Positions 34,324 through 44,091 of a DNA stretch of 64,000 nucleotides are shown in pieces. The stretch lies in assembly GCA_030429605.1 (NCBI GenBank), contig JAUIEV010000002.1, forward strand, positions 186,001 to 250,000. Reading direction: 5' to 3'. Position 1 is the stretch's first letter. Each line of letters opens with the position of its first letter. The notes under the pieces are model-generated. The model was not told where the DNA came from, ran no database searches, and saw only the letters and a program-made list of their open reading frames with translations. Both the position numbers and the translations under genes were made by a program. The stretch is from Chlamydiia bacterium. GTDB lineage: Bacteria; Chlamydiota; Chlamydiia; Chlamydiales; Simkaniaceae.

Positions 34324-34902
34324 ATGCGTATTGCCATTTTTGGGGTAACGTGCGGAATTGGGCATGAGCTCATTCGTAAGGCCCTTGAACAGAAACATGA
34401 CATAACCATAGTATCGAGGGATCCCTCGTGTTTGAGCGCAAGCGGACTCCAACTTTCCGTTGTTAAAGGCTCTACCCAAGATCCATCTTCTCTGAAAGCA
34501 GCGCTTCAAGATCAAGATGCTGTTATTTGTGCCCTCACAGACCCGATAGCCATTGATAATATCATTCAAGCAATGTCTTCAATGCGCGTCAAACGGTTTA
34601 TCGGCGTAATGAATGATACACAGGCAGGCTACAGCAAGTATATCCCGGGCATTTTGACCCGGTTTTTTTATTCTCAAAATTTGACTAAATTAGGGAAGCA
34701 CTGCCTCGATAAAGGAATTGACTGGACTATTGTACAACCGCCCTCTCTCACGTTTGAGCCCCCAACAGGAAACTATAGACTCTATTTTAATGGTTGTCCG
34801 CTTGGGGATAAACGGGTATCAATCACAGACCTAGCCAACTTTATGATTGACGAGCTATCAAACAAAAAATGCAGCGGAAAAATCGTTTCACTCGCATATT
34901 AA
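34324..34902 (+). CDS. NAD(P)-binding Rossmann protein (NmrA/SDR-like)
   Basis: A 192-residue atypical short-chain dehydrogenase. It opens with MRIAIFGVTCGIGHELI, where the glycine motif is altered (GxTxGxG rather than GATGxxG). VSRDPS follows for NADP(H) preference, then AVICAL and a terminal KIVSLAY. The catalytic YxxxK seen in classical SDRs is not clear, so it may be a redox sensor or isomerase. ATG 34324 is preferred over the non-ATG start at 34297. The following 34903-35030 holds no gene. Confidence 0.75.
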   Translation: MRIAIFGVTCGIGHELIRKALEQKHDITIVSRDPSCLSASGLQLSVVKGSTQDPSSLKAALQDQDAVICALTDPIAIDNIIQAMSSMRVKRFIGVMNDTQAGYSKYIPGILTRFFYSQNLTKLGKHCLDKGIDWTIVQPPSLTFEPPTGNYRLYFNGCPLGDKRVSITDLANFMIDELSNKKCSGKIVSLAY

Positions 34903-35030
34903 TGCATACGTTGAGCTTCATCTCCTGATATCTAGCAGACATCCTTTGTACCTTCTGTTGAAAGAAACGCTTACAGGTTGATAAAAATAAAAAATTTCCT
35001 GATTATGGCAAGCATGACAAGTAACCAATA

Positions 35031-36047
35031 GTGAGATTCATGCTACTTAATTTTCGGTATGCTGTAGGTTTGCTCTTTTTCATTCCTACACTGGTTATAG
35101 CCCTTCCCCCATCAATAAGTCGCCCCTTAAGAGCAAAAAGTGAGCTCCATAAAGAGCGGTATGAATCGTGGCTTTCTGGATCGCTCTTAGCTCCAAATGG
35201 GCATAATTTGCGAAGAGGAGAGCTTGAATTAAAACCGTTTCTCTATGCTTCTGATAGTGTTGGTACCTATAGCTACATTTGGCAAAATAGAGCGACAAAC
35301 GATGTACGGACAGTGAACCCAGTGTTAACAGTCGGCTACGGAATCCTTGACTGGCTTGATGTAGAGCTTACCTTCCAAGGATATTACAAAGAAAATATGC
35401 ATAAGCATGCATTCCGCAGAGGCGACATTATTGGCGCGCTTGGTTTTCAGTTGTTGACTCAGAAACCAAATACTCCAAAACCAGATATACGCTTTATTTT
35501 TATGGAAAATTTTCCATGGGGCTTTTACCAAAGATTAAACCCTGAAAAAGGTGGAGCTGATTCTTCAGGAAGTGGCTCTTGGGAGTCATCTGCACTATTT
35601 GTACTGCAAAAAACATTTCATACTGCAAACGTTCATTTTTTCAATGTTGAGCTTTCTCTCGGTTATACACATGCAAACAGAGTTGAAGTGACAAGCTTTA
35701 ATACCTACGGCGGCGGCTATGGAACAGATGCAACTGTCCATCCAAAGGGAAAATGGACTGGAATGGTTTCTTTAGAGTATTCAATCACACAAAACCTCGC
35801 TTTTGCACTCGATATGGTCGGGACTATTATGCAACGAGGAAACGTTGTGGGTGATCTTGGTATTGGACAAAATGGTGAAACAGCAACGTTTAACTTAGAT
35901 GACAACTATCAGTTTAGTTTTGCTCCGGCACTTCAGTGGAACTTTTCAAAAGGAGTTGGTCTTGTCGGAGGTGTATGGATGTCTCTTTTCGACAAGGAAG
36001 ACAAAAATTTTGTCTCAGGTGTAATTGGGATGAACATACGTCGATAA
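35031..36047 (+). CDS. predicted outer-membrane beta-barrel protein (paralogue B)
   Basis: A 338-residue protein with a signal peptide (LLNFRYAVGLLFFIPTLVIA), starting at GTG 35031 or ATG 35040. It shows the same barrel pattern as the protein at 28167-29117: SGSLLAPNGHNLRRGELELKP, YGILDWLDVELTF, PDIRFIFMENFPWG, TYGGGYG and EYSITQNLAFALDM recur as related motifs. It ends VSGVIGMNIRR, without a terminal aromatic. A porin-like role is inferred. The two paralogues are 6 kb apart and are not one operon. Confidence 0.75.
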   Translation: MRFMLLNFRYAVGLLFFIPTLVIALPPSISRPLRAKSELHKERYESWLSGSLLAPNGHNLRRGELELKPFLYASDSVGTYSYIWQNRATNDVRTVNPVLTVGYGILDWLDVELTFQGYYKENMHKHAFRRGDIIGALGFQLLTQKPNTPKPDIRFIFMENFPWGFYQRLNPEKGGADSSGSGSWESSALFVLQKTFHTANVHFFNVELSLGYTHANRVEVTSFNTYGGGYGTDATVHPKGKWTGMVSLEYSITQNLAFALDMVGTIMQRGNVVGDLGIGQNGETATFNLDDNYQFSFAPALQWNFSKGVGLVGGVWMSLFDKEDKNFVSGVIGMNIRR

Positions 36048-36061
36048 ATAATCAGCTAGAG

Positions 36062-37450
36062 TTATATTCGATTTCTTGTCCAGTTAATCGGCTTTGTAAA
36101 CCATTCGTAAAAGGCGTAAATCTTCCAAAAAATGTAACATTGCCTGTAACCTAAGTGCTCAAAAAACGCTGCTCGAATAACTTTCAACATCGGTTTTATC
36201 CCTTTTATTGAAGAAAATGTAACCATTTCCATGCCGATTGCAAACAGTGTCATCATCAAGGTGATGCCCCAAGTTGCTAAGAGAAAAAGGATAAGAAAAC
36301 TTGAATCAATCACTCCCAGTGAAAACCCTAAAATAATAGCAACCATTGCAATCACTTCAATAAATGGATGCAACAGTTCTCCAAATAACTGATAGGGAAG
36401 CGCCACTAAACCAGTCAGACCGTATTTTGGATTTCCAATCAGATTTCTATGTGTATAAAGTGTGTCGATAAGCGCTTTGTGCCAACGAATTCGTTGATTT
36501 CCAAGTGTTGACCAACGCCTCGGACCAACGGTCCATGCAATTGGATCCGGTATAAAGTGTGTCGTATTTTTTTTATGCGTATGCCTCATTCGCTTTGTTA
36601 AATCGAGAGTAAGCTCAATATCTTCAGCAACAGAATTTGGATTATATCCCCCACACCGTAAAACAGCCTCTCTATCAAATAATCCAAATGCTCCCGAAAC
36701 AATGACATTCCCTCCTAAAAGATTCCATCCAAGACGACCAAATAAAAATGCTCTGAGGTACTCAACTGACTGAACACTTTCAACCATAGTTTTGGGCATA
36801 TCAAAATGATCTAACTTCCCAAATTGAAACGAAGAACCATTCACAAGCCGAATAGTTGCCCCCTCCGCAACAATAGAAGGATCCTCTAAAAAAGGACGTA
36901 TCATTCGAAGAAGCGCATCCTTTTCAATAAGAGTGTCTGCATCCACTGCTAGATAAAGAGGAGTAATTGAACAGTTGATCCCTGCATTCAGCGCATCACC
37001 CTTTCCTCCCCGTTCTTTATCAATAACAAAAAGGTCTGTTTGAGAACGTGAATGAAAGACTTGCTTCACAGGTTGCGTGGAGAGTGTATCAGGGAAAATA
37101 TGAGGTAGCTCAACGAGATCAAACGTCTCAGTTAACTTCTGCATAGTCTTATCTGTCGAACCATCATTTACGATAATTACCTGCTTTACAGGATATGAAA
37201 GTGAGAGGAGGGAATGGATAGAATCAAGAATAATCGAGTCTTCATTGTAACAGGGAACAATAATAGAAATTCCAGGAAGAGACTCTGATCGCATCAGCTT
37301 TTCATACTTTTCTCTTTTTACATTTTGGAATCTTTTTACAAGCGCCACAAATGATGTGAAGATCAAAATTGCGTAAAATGTATTTATAGCTAAAAAGTAA
37401 TAGAGCGCAAAATAATCAATAATGCGAATACATTGAATAAGCTGTAACAT
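36062..37450 (-). CDS. processive GT2 glycosyltransferase (membrane)
   Basis: A 462-residue inner-membrane glycosyltransferase of the cellulose/hyaluronan synthase or PgaC-like type. An N-terminal helix (FALYYFLAINTFYAILIF) is followed by the catalytic domain: IVPCYNE, VNDGSTDKT, the DxD in AVDADTLIE, the ED in AEDIELTLDLT and the processivity motif QRIRW. Three C-terminal membrane segments follow. Such enzymes make surface polysaccharide by adding beta-linked sugars; the sugar here is unknown. ATG 37450 has GGAG four bases upstream. Confidence 0.87.
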   Translation of the reverse strand: MLQLIQCIRIIDYFALYYFLAINTFYAILIFTSFVALVKRFQNVKREKYEKLMRSESLPGISIIVPCYNEDSIILDSIHSLLSLSYPVKQVIIVNDGSTDKTMQKLTETFDLVELPHIFPDTLSTQPVKQVFHSRSQTDLFVIDKERGGKGDALNAGINCSITPLYLAVDADTLIEKDALLRMIRPFLEDPSIVAEGATIRLVNGSSFQFGKLDHFDMPKTMVESVQSVEYLRAFLFGRLGWNLLGGNVIVSGAFGLFDREAVLRCGGYNPNSVAEDIELTLDLTKRMRHTHKKNTTHFIPDPIAWTVGPRRWSTLGNQRIRWHKALIDTLYTHRNLIGNPKYGLTGLVALPYQLFGELLHPFIEVIAMVAIILGFSLGVIDSSFLILFLLATWGITLMMTLFAIGMEMVTFSSIKGIKPMLKVIRAAFFEHLGYRQCYIFWKIYAFYEWFTKPINWTRNRI

Positions 37451-37528
37451 CCTTCTCCCCCGCAAGAATACACTCTCGCATTCTCTTAGCCTATATCAGT
37501 ACAAAGCTAATTAGAGCAAGGAGGGAAG

Positions 37529-38890
37529 TTAAAGGCGAAGGAGCCCCATTACATCTAAAAATATAAGCAGGATAACGACTGGTGCAATGTAACGAATACT
37601 CACTCTCAAGTAGTTTTCTAACCAAGGATATCTCTGAAACGTTCCCGATGCCCCGTGACGAATTTGAGCAATACCTTTACGAATACCCCATCGCCATCCG
37701 AGCAAGAATACAGCAATAAGCCCGCCAAATGGCACAAGCAGATTGACACAGAGATATTCAATTACGGAGAAGAGTGTGTTCCCAAAAAACACATACCCTG
37801 TTTTTGGCCCAAGAGAAAGAGCGCATGGAATAGCAATAAGATAGGATCCGATACACGTGATACACACAGCATAGACTCTCTTAAGTTTCCACTCATCCGA
37901 AAGGTACGATATCATAGGTTCAAGAGCACTAATCTGTGAGGTTAGTCCAGCAAGAAACAAGAGAACAAAAAATGCAATACAGAAAAAGTATCCGCCGGTC
38001 ATATTACTGAATACAACGGGAAGTGTATGAAACATGAGACTTTCTCCACTCGTTGGCTCAAGCCCATACGTAAAAACAATAGTAAAAATCGCTAATCCAG
38101 CTAAAAACGAAACAAGAATCCCAAATAATGTGATTGGTACAGCAGTCGTAGGGATATTCTCATCATCTCGAAGATAACTTCCATATGTAACCATTGTTCC
38201 CTGACCTAAGCTCAGTGAGAAAAATGCCTGCCCAAGCGCTAGTATCAGCGTAGCAGGCGTGACTTTAGAAAAATCCGGCGTCAAAAGAAACCGAAGCGCT
38301 TTATCTCCCCCATCCATTGTCAGTCCTTTCACTGCGAGTAAAAAAAGAACTATTAAAAGAAGGGGCATCATGACTTTATTTCCAGCTTCTATTCCTTTTT
38401 GAACTCCCCAAAAAAGAATACCGAAACAAACAGCCATAAGAACAGTCAGAGAACCGACCATAAAGAGGGGGGAAGCTGTCACACCTTGGAAAAAGGCTTC
38501 TGCCTGAGCGCTGCTTGGAAGTGATGTTATTCCACCTGAGATTGCCTCAAGCAAATACCCTAGTGTAATACCTGCAATGACTCCATAAAACGTACTCACC
38601 AGAAACCCCGTTACGATGGTGAGCTTTCCAAAGTACCCCCAAAGAGGAGAACCGGACAGTTTTTTAAATGCACCATACGGGCTCAATGAGGTGGCTCTTC
38701 CTATCGTGATTTCTGTAATAAGCACTGGAAATCCAACAAGCACAAGGCAAATTAGATAGAGAAATATAAATGTAGCTCCTCCGTTTTCTCCAACAACATA
38801 CGGAAATCGCCATATGCTGCCGAGCCCAATGGCTGATCCAACGGCTGCCCACACAAAGCCGAGCCTACTTTTCCATTTCTCTCTTTTCAT
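37529..38890 (-). CDS. sodium-dependent neurotransmitter-symporter (NSS) family transporter
   Basis: A 453-residue LeuT-fold carrier, with MKREKWKSRLGFVWAAVGSA, IGLGSIWRFPYVVGENGGATF, LIKE-type TM2 (VGFPVLITEITIGR) and an SLSLGQGTMVTYGSYL motif. It is close to bacterial Na+/Tyr or Trp symporters (Tyt1, TnaT). Tryptophan or other aromatic amino-acid uptake would suit an intracellular bacterium; the substrate cannot be read. It lies divergent from umuD. Confidence 0.88.
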   Translation of the reverse strand: MKREKWKSRLGFVWAAVGSAIGLGSIWRFPYVVGENGGATFIFLYLICLVLVGFPVLITEITIGRATSLSPYGAFKKLSGSPLWGYFGKLTIVTGFLVSTFYGVIAGITLGYLLEAISGGITSLPSSAQAEAFFQGVTASPLFMVGSLTVLMAVCFGILFWGVQKGIEAGNKVMMPLLLIVLFLLAVKGLTMDGGDKALRFLLTPDFSKVTPATLILALGQAFFSLSLGQGTMVTYGSYLRDDENIPTTAVPITLFGILVSFLAGLAIFTIVFTYGLEPTSGESLMFHTLPVVFSNMTGGYFFCIAFFVLLFLAGLTSQISALEPMISYLSDEWKLKRVYAVCITCIGSYLIAIPCALSLGPKTGYVFFGNTLFSVIEYLCVNLLVPFGGLIAVFLLGWRWGIRKGIAQIRHGASGTFQRYPWLENYLRVSIRYIAPVVILLIFLDVMGLLRL

Positions 38891-39036
38891 CTTTTCGCCT
38901 TTTCTTCAAAATGGTAAAATAGCATGACTTTAATGAAAAGGGTTCTTTCTTCCATGCGCAGTGAAAAAAAGACCTCACTTTTCTTTCTATCCCATACTTC
39001 TTTTTTACATATTGTATATAGAGGATACCATACATC

Positions 39037-39462
39037 ATGAAATTATCATTTTACTCTCCAGATACATCAACAGAAAAAGAACTCCCACTTTTCACGGCCC
39101 GGGTCAGCGCTGGATTCCCCTCACCAGCTGAAGATCACATGGAGCGGAAATTAGATTTAAATGAGCTTCTGATCGAACACGAGGCAGCGACATTTTTTGT
39201 CAAAGTTGAGGGTGAATCAATGATTGATGCACATATTTCACCTGGAGACATCCTGATCGTTGACCGTGCTGTTCCTCCAAAAGAAGGGTCTATCATTATT
39301 GCAACACTCAATGGAGAATTCACGGTCAAAAGAATTACATACAAAGATGATTCGTTGACACTTCTGCCTGAAAATGATGCATACGAGCCAATTACCATTA
39401 CTGAAGATATCGATTTTTCCACTTGGGGTGTTGTCACATACATAATCCATAAAGCCAGATAA
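39037..39462 (+). CDS. umuD: UmuD-type S24 self-cleaving protein
   Basis: A 141-residue S24 peptidase of the UmuD type. The Ala-Gly cleavage site is at residues 25-26 (VSAGFPSP), the catalytic Ser61 in VEGESMIDAHI and the Lys98 in FTVKRI; all three are intact. After self-cleavage UmuD' joins UmuC as DNA polymerase V. umuC follows seven bases downstream. The 39 kb upstream region shows no CTGT-N8-ACAG LexA box. Confidence 0.93.
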   Translation: MKLSFYSPDTSTEKELPLFTARVSAGFPSPAEDHMERKLDLNELLIEHEAATFFVKVEGESMIDAHISPGDILIVDRAVPPKEGSIIIATLNGEFTVKRITYKDDSLTLLPENDAYEPITITEDIDFSTWGVVTYIIHKAR

Positions 39463-39469
39463 CCTACAT

Positions 39470-40675
39470 ATGTCGCACCTCTCTTGCTACGCGCTCATTG
39501 ACTGCAACAATTTCTATGCTGCGTGTGAACGCGTATTTGATCCATCTCTTGCCAAGAAGCCGGTTGCGATTCTCTCGAACAACGACGGATGTATTATTGC
39601 TCGTTCAAATGAAGTGAAAGCCCTCAATGTTCCGATGGGTGCTCCTATTCATGAATACCTCTCAGTTTTACTTCATCATGATGTCACACTCCTTTCAGCT
39701 AACTTTGCACTCTATGGTGATATGTCACAACGAGTGGTAGCAACTATTCGATCGTTTGGATTGCCGGTTGAAATTTATTCCGTTGATGAGCTGTTTATGA
39801 GGTGTTCCCCCTCTTTAAATGCAAAAGAAATACAAGAAAGAGTCTTGCAATGGACCGGGATACCTGTAGCGATCGGTGTTGCACAAACCAAAACACTCGC
39901 AAAGCTAGCGAACAGCTATGCAAAAAAGCATAATTCTACCTGCTTTTTACTAGAAGAGGAGCAGATTGATCTGCTGCTTGGACAAACACCTGTTGAAAAA
40001 ATATGGGGAATAGGGCGGAAAAAGGCAGAAAAGCTCCATAGTTTTCACATACATACAGCTCTTCAATTAAAAAATGTCGATCTTGCATTTATCCGAAAAC
40101 ACTTTTCCGTTATTACACTGAAAACGTGCATGGAACTGAGAAACACTCCCTGTCTCCAACTTGAAGAATACGCTGCCCCAAAAAAATCTATGACAAGCTC
40201 TCGATCTTTTGGGAAACCTGTGCTTTTATTACAAGAGCTGAAAGAAGCTATAGCGACGTTTACTGCAAAGCTAGGGATTAAACTTCGGCAAGAGCGGAGT
40301 GTTGGTCGATTACTTATTGTTTTTACATCACACAGCTCAGCCCATTTTCTCCTTCCAGTGCATACAAATGACACACGGCTCCTCCTCGAAGCTTCACACT
40401 CTCTCACCGAACAGCTTTATTCACCAGGGACTGTCTATAAAAAAGGAGGCGTTATTCTCAGCGACATCTGTAGTGAAGAGACATACCAGCAAGACTTCTT
40501 TACTCAGGAAAAAAAGAGCGACCTTATGAAAGTGCTCGATACTGTAAACACGCGTTTTGGAAAAAGAAGCGTCTTTTTTGCAGCTGAAGGAACAGAAAAA
40601 AAATGGGCCAGCAAACAAGAAAAAGTATCACCTCGATACACAACTCGATGGGACGAACTTCCTAAAATAAATTAG
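39470..40675 (+). CDS. umuC: DNA polymerase V catalytic subunit
   Basis: A 401-residue Y-family translesion DNA polymerase. The N-terminus has the metal-binding ALIDCNNFYAACERVF, then NNDGCIIARSNEVKAL, the SVDELF active-site acidic motif near residue 105, and GIGVAQTKTLAKLANSYAKK, plus KIWGIGRK for the HhH region. Coupled to umuD by a seven-base gap. Its last codons overlap the convergent beta-lactamase-like gene by four bases. The gene set gives error-prone lesion bypass, uncommon among chlamydiae. Confidence 0.96.
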   Translation: MSHLSCYALIDCNNFYAACERVFDPSLAKKPVAILSNNDGCIIARSNEVKALNVPMGAPIHEYLSVLLHHDVTLLSANFALYGDMSQRVVATIRSFGLPVEIYSVDELFMRCSPSLNAKEIQERVLQWTGIPVAIGVAQTKTLAKLANSYAKKHNSTCFLLEEEQIDLLLGQTPVEKIWGIGRKKAEKLHSFHIHTALQLKNVDLAFIRKHFSVITLKTCMELRNTPCLQLEEYAAPKKSMTSSRSFGKPVLLLQELKEAIATFTAKLGIKLRQERSVGRLLIVFTSHSSAHFLLPVHTNDTRLLLEASHSLTEQLYSPGTVYKKGGVILSDICSEETYQQDFFTQEKKSDLMKVLDTVNTRFGKRSVFFAAEGTEKKWASKQEKVSPRYTTRWDELPKIN

Positions 40676-41682
40676 AATGAAGTATCAATTGATCGAAAGA
40701 GCATATCTCCGATATTTTCAATTGGTACATCTTCCCTATTGAGGAGAAGAGCAAATCCTTTTTTCTTAGAGACGTCAATTAAAAAGAATGTCGAAAACCC
40801 CATCTGTTTTGATGTTAAATAAAAGACATCTTTTTCATCTGGTTTGAGCAGTAATCCAAGAGGGCGGCTTTTGTCTGCAAAAAGAATATTCTGAATCGAT
40901 TCGGCACCTTTCTCTGAGGAAAGGTAGCACGAGATGAGCTTTAAAAGATCATGTGAACTAGAGTAGAGCCCAACTGCATCATAAAATGCAGAGCCTCTGT
41001 TTTCTTGGGTTTTAGGAAAGACAAGTGACTTATTCGTGTGTCCTAAAGAAACAAATGCCTGCTCCTTTCTACTCACTGAATACCCTGTGTCACAAAGCTG
41101 TAGCGGCCTACACACTGCTGTATCAATAAGAACACTCATCGGTTCTTTCGCAGCGCGCTGAAGAATAACAGAAAGAAGCGCAATGGCCGCAGGTGCATAT
41201 TCAACATGCCTTCCCGGTTCAACTGAAAGAGTGTACGAGTTTAAAAAAGAATAGAGCGCACGTGACTGAAGATCTGCAAAGTGCGAAGTGTGAAACGCTC
41301 TTTTAGGTAAACCCGAGGTATGAGCGGCTAGATCTTTTAATGAAATTTCCTGCGTACCATAAAATGGAACATGCATTCGTCTGGACAAATACTTTGACGC
41401 GGAATCTTCAAGGCCAATGCGCTGGTCAAGGCGTAGCCGAGCCAAAACATGTGTCAAAAAAGCAGTCGTAACATCTCCAATTCGGAATCGAGTATGCTCA
41501 TTTATCGGGACAACAGATTGAATCGAGAGTGTTCCCTCTGAAACTGTTTCGGTTTTTCCATTCGAATAAAAGGCATAACTTCCCCCAGAAATACCATGCT
41601 CAGACAACACCTTTTCCAAAGGAGAGTGAGCAAAAAAAGAGACAAAGAAAAAAATAGGTAGTAAAAAATATTGATACTTCAT
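40672..41682 (-). CDS. beta-lactamase-fold (class C/PBP4*) protein with lost catalytic residues
   Basis: A 336-residue secreted protein (signal peptide YFLLPIFFFVSFFAHS) of the serine beta-lactamase-related family. The fold motifs are clear: INEHTRFRIGD, DLAAHTSGLPKR and PGRHVEYAPAAIALLSVIL. However, the SxxK catalytic tetrad reads Asp70-Val-Thr-Thr73 (IGDVTTAF) in place of Ser-x-x-Lys, and the YxN motif is YAP. It is therefore probably an inactive scaffold or binding protein. ATG 41682 is preferred over 41694 because AGTAGG sits just upstream. Confidence 0.8.
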   Translation of the reverse strand: MKYQYFLLPIFFFVSFFAHSPLEKVLSEHGISGGSYAFYSNGKTETVSEGTLSIQSVVPINEHTRFRIGDVTTAFLTHVLARLRLDQRIGLEDSASKYLSRRMHVPFYGTQEISLKDLAAHTSGLPKRAFHTSHFADLQSRALYSFLNSYTLSVEPGRHVEYAPAAIALLSVILQRAAKEPMSVLIDTAVCRPLQLCDTGYSVSRKEQAFVSLGHTNKSLVFPKTQENRGSAFYDAVGLYSSSHDLLKLISCYLSSEKGAESIQNILFADKSRPLGLLLKPDEKDVFYLTSKQMGFSTFFLIDVSKKKGFALLLNREDVPIENIGDMLFRSIDTSF

Positions 41683-41727
41683 ACACCTACTCATAAGAAT
41701 GTCGTAAATTTTTATCCAGAGTAAAAG

Positions 41728-43119
41728 ATGAATAATCCTTCAAAACCACTGAGTATATTTTCTCTTGCAATGATAAATGTGGCCGTTATTTGTAGTATTA
41801 AAAACTGGCCTATTACAGCTGAATACGGCTTTTCATCCGTCTTTTTCTATATAATTGGCACACTCTTTCTTTTTATTCCTGTATCACTTGTCTCTGCTGA
41901 ACTTGCAACAGGTTGGCCAAAAAAAGGAGGTATATACATCTGGATAAAAGAAGCATTTGGAGAAAATATTGCTTTTCTCGCGATATGGCTTCTCTGGGTT
42001 GAAAATGTTGTATGGTATCCAACAATTCTTAGCTTCCTCGCCGGTACCTTAGCATATGCTATCCATCCCAGTTTTTCAGATAATCCAACATACACCTTTG
42101 TCTGTATCCTTCTTATTTTTTGGGGCGCATCCCTCATAAATCTCAAAGGCATGAAAACATCGAGTCTCATCACGAATTTTAGTGTGATCTTCGGTACAAT
42201 TGTCCCGGGGATTGCGATTATTCTAATGGGCTTATTATGGATGCTCTTAGGAAAGCCGTCCTACATTTCATTTACGCTCGACAGCTTTTTTCCTCCACTT
42301 GATTCAATTGGAAGCTGGGTTCTTCTTGTCGGAGTTCTACTTGGGTTTAGTGGGATGGAAATGAGCTCTATTCATGCGAATGATGTAAACAACCCACAAA
42401 GAGATTACCCTCGAGCAATTGCAATTTCAGGCGCACTCATTGTCCTTCTTTCAGTATTAGGCACCCTTGCAATAGCCATTGTTGTTCCTCAAAAGTCAAT
42501 AGCACTCCATGCAGGAGGAATGGAAGCAATGAGCATTTTTCTTCGAGCCTATGGAATGCCATGGGCAGTACCGCTTCTTGCAATTTTTATTTCACTAGGT
42601 GCGTTTGGAGGCGTCAGCACGTGGCTTGTTGGGCCAACGCGAGGACTCCTGGCTGCAGCACAAGCTGGAGACTTTCCTCCCCTCTTGCATAAAGAAAACA
42701 AACACGGGATGCCAACAACTATCATCATTGGACAAGCAATCATTGTGTCCATTCTCTCACTACTCTTTCTCTTTCTCCCCTCAGTGAATAGCTCTTTTTG
42801 GATTCTCATTGCCATTGCATCTCAAGTATACCTCGTTATGTATGGATTGCTGTTTGTAGCGGCAATTAGACTACGATACAAAGCACCAGCTGTTGTGAGA
42901 CAATACAAAATACCATTTGGGAATACAGGAATGTGGATTGTTGCGCTAACAGGCTTTACCACATGTGTTTTTTGCTTTTTCCTCGGCTTTGTTCCCCCAT
43001 CCCAGCTGGAAATAACAAACTTTTTCCTTTTTGAATCAATTATGGTGCTCAGCATTACTGCACTATGCTTCACCCCATATATCATCCTTCGCTTCAAGAA
43101 GCCTTCCTGGAAGGAATGA
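41728..43119 (+). CDS. APC-superfamily amino-acid antiporter, GadC-like (copy 2)
   Basis: A 463-residue paralogue of the carrier at 7648-9045, with the same landmarks: SAELATGWPKKGGIYIWI, EMSSIHANDVNNPQRDYPRAI and LVGPTRGLLAA. It has about 12 membrane segments and also lacks the C-plug (it ends ILRFKKPSWKE). Two divergent copies in one region suggest distinct exchange substrates. It is followed by a 117-base gap before the toxin gene. Confidence 0.87.
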   Translation: MNNPSKPLSIFSLAMINVAVICSIKNWPITAEYGFSSVFFYIIGTLFLFIPVSLVSAELATGWPKKGGIYIWIKEAFGENIAFLAIWLLWVENVVWYPTILSFLAGTLAYAIHPSFSDNPTYTFVCILLIFWGASLINLKGMKTSSLITNFSVIFGTIVPGIAIILMGLLWMLLGKPSYISFTLDSFFPPLDSIGSWVLLVGVLLGFSGMEMSSIHANDVNNPQRDYPRAIAISGALIVLLSVLGTLAIAIVVPQKSIALHAGGMEAMSIFLRAYGMPWAVPLLAIFISLGAFGGVSTWLVGPTRGLLAAAQAGDFPPLLHKENKHGMPTTIIIGQAIIVSILSLLFLFLPSVNSSFWILIAIASQVYLVMYGLLFVAAIRLRYKAPAVVRQYKIPFGNTGMWIVALTGFTTCVFCFFLGFVPPSQLEITNFFLFESIMVLSITALCFTPYIILRFKKPSWKE

Positions 43120-43236
43120 AAAAACTGTGAAATCTGCTGGAACAATTTAAAAAGCGAAGATTGTACCACACATAAAAACAAAGAGTTGAACAAAATGTAT
43201 TAAAATTTTAACGTCTGCCTTACTTTTAAAGGTCGT

Positions 43237-44091
43237 ATGTTTACGTATAGAATTTTTTCTTATTTGCTTCTCCTTCTACTCTTGCCTTCACTTTTGATAC
43301 ATCCATTGGGAAACTTGAATGTACCAATTCCGGAATCAGGACAAAAAAAAGAATATCCTTCGCTTACATATGATAATGTCTTACAGCTTCTTGAAGAGAT
43401 TGAAAGTGGATCGTTGGAAAGAAAGTGCTCCCCTAAGCAGCTGTCAAAAATAAATCAATTCATTGCACTTTTAGCTTATGAAGGAATGACTTTACGTGAG
43501 GCCTCGTCAGTAGTAGCGCTTCATGAAGATGTTGCACATCTATTGTATGATGAAGAACTCTTTTGCTATGCCTCTCCAAGTGATAAAAATACCAGCTTTC
43601 ACTTTGCCCAAGCTCTATCGCATGACATTCTTTGTGAAAAGATACAAAAGTGTAGCTGGGTATCCAAGAAATTACAAAGTACGAAAAAATTTGTAAAGAA
43701 GCACAGAACCGCAATCATTGTTGGAGCTGTAGTAGTCGTTGCCGCGACTGTAGTGATAGTTGCCGTTTCAGCATCATCAGCTGCAGCAGCTACGGCTGCA
43801 GGAGTTGGAGTTGCGGTAGACACTAAGCCAAAAGCTGCCCCTATTCTTCAGGAAAAAGAAGACTTGCGTTCATTGGCTCAAGAGTCGGTTCAAGAGCATC
43901 TTGTTCAAAAAGTAATTCAAGCAAAATCTTCTTCCATCAAAGAAATTGTTTATGAAGATGTAGCCTCAAACCAGGATCCTCTATCTTTGAAAGAAAAAGG
44001 AAGAGAACTCGGAGCTCATCTTGCGCACGAAACGCTTGCTTCAGTGGCGGAATACCTAAAAATAGGATATGTAAAAAAAAACAAGATATAA
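43237..44091 (+). CDS. polymorphic toxin N-terminal part (frameshifted before toxin tail)
   Basis: A 284-residue frame. A signal-anchor (LLLLLLPSLLIHPLG) is followed by a helical domain (residues 40-140), a basic stretch, a second hydrophobic segment (IIVGAVVVVAATVVIVAVSA, about residues 159-178) and an Ala-rich linker. The last residues (LAHETLASVAEYLKIGY) lead into a frame-breaking run of nine A at 44073-44081, after which the frame ends at TAA 44091. Removing one A would extend the protein to about 315 residues with a toxin tail that matches the orphan tail at 44182-44619. It may be a phase-variable, slippage-read or recently decayed toxin. An assembly or sequencing error is also possible. 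Confidence 0.6.
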   Translation: MFTYRIFSYLLLLLLLPSLLIHPLGNLNVPIPESGQKKEYPSLTYDNVLQLLEEIESGSLERKCSPKQLSKINQFIALLAYEGMTLREASSVVALHEDVAHLLYDEELFCYASPSDKNTSFHFAQALSHDILCEKIQKCSWVSKKLQSTKKFVKKHRTAIIVGAVVVVAATVVIVAVSASSAAAATAAGVGVAVDTKPKAAPILQEKEDLRSLAQESVQEHLVQKVIQAKSSSIKEIVYEDVASNQDPLSLKEKGRELGAHLAHETLASVAEYLKIGYVKKNKI

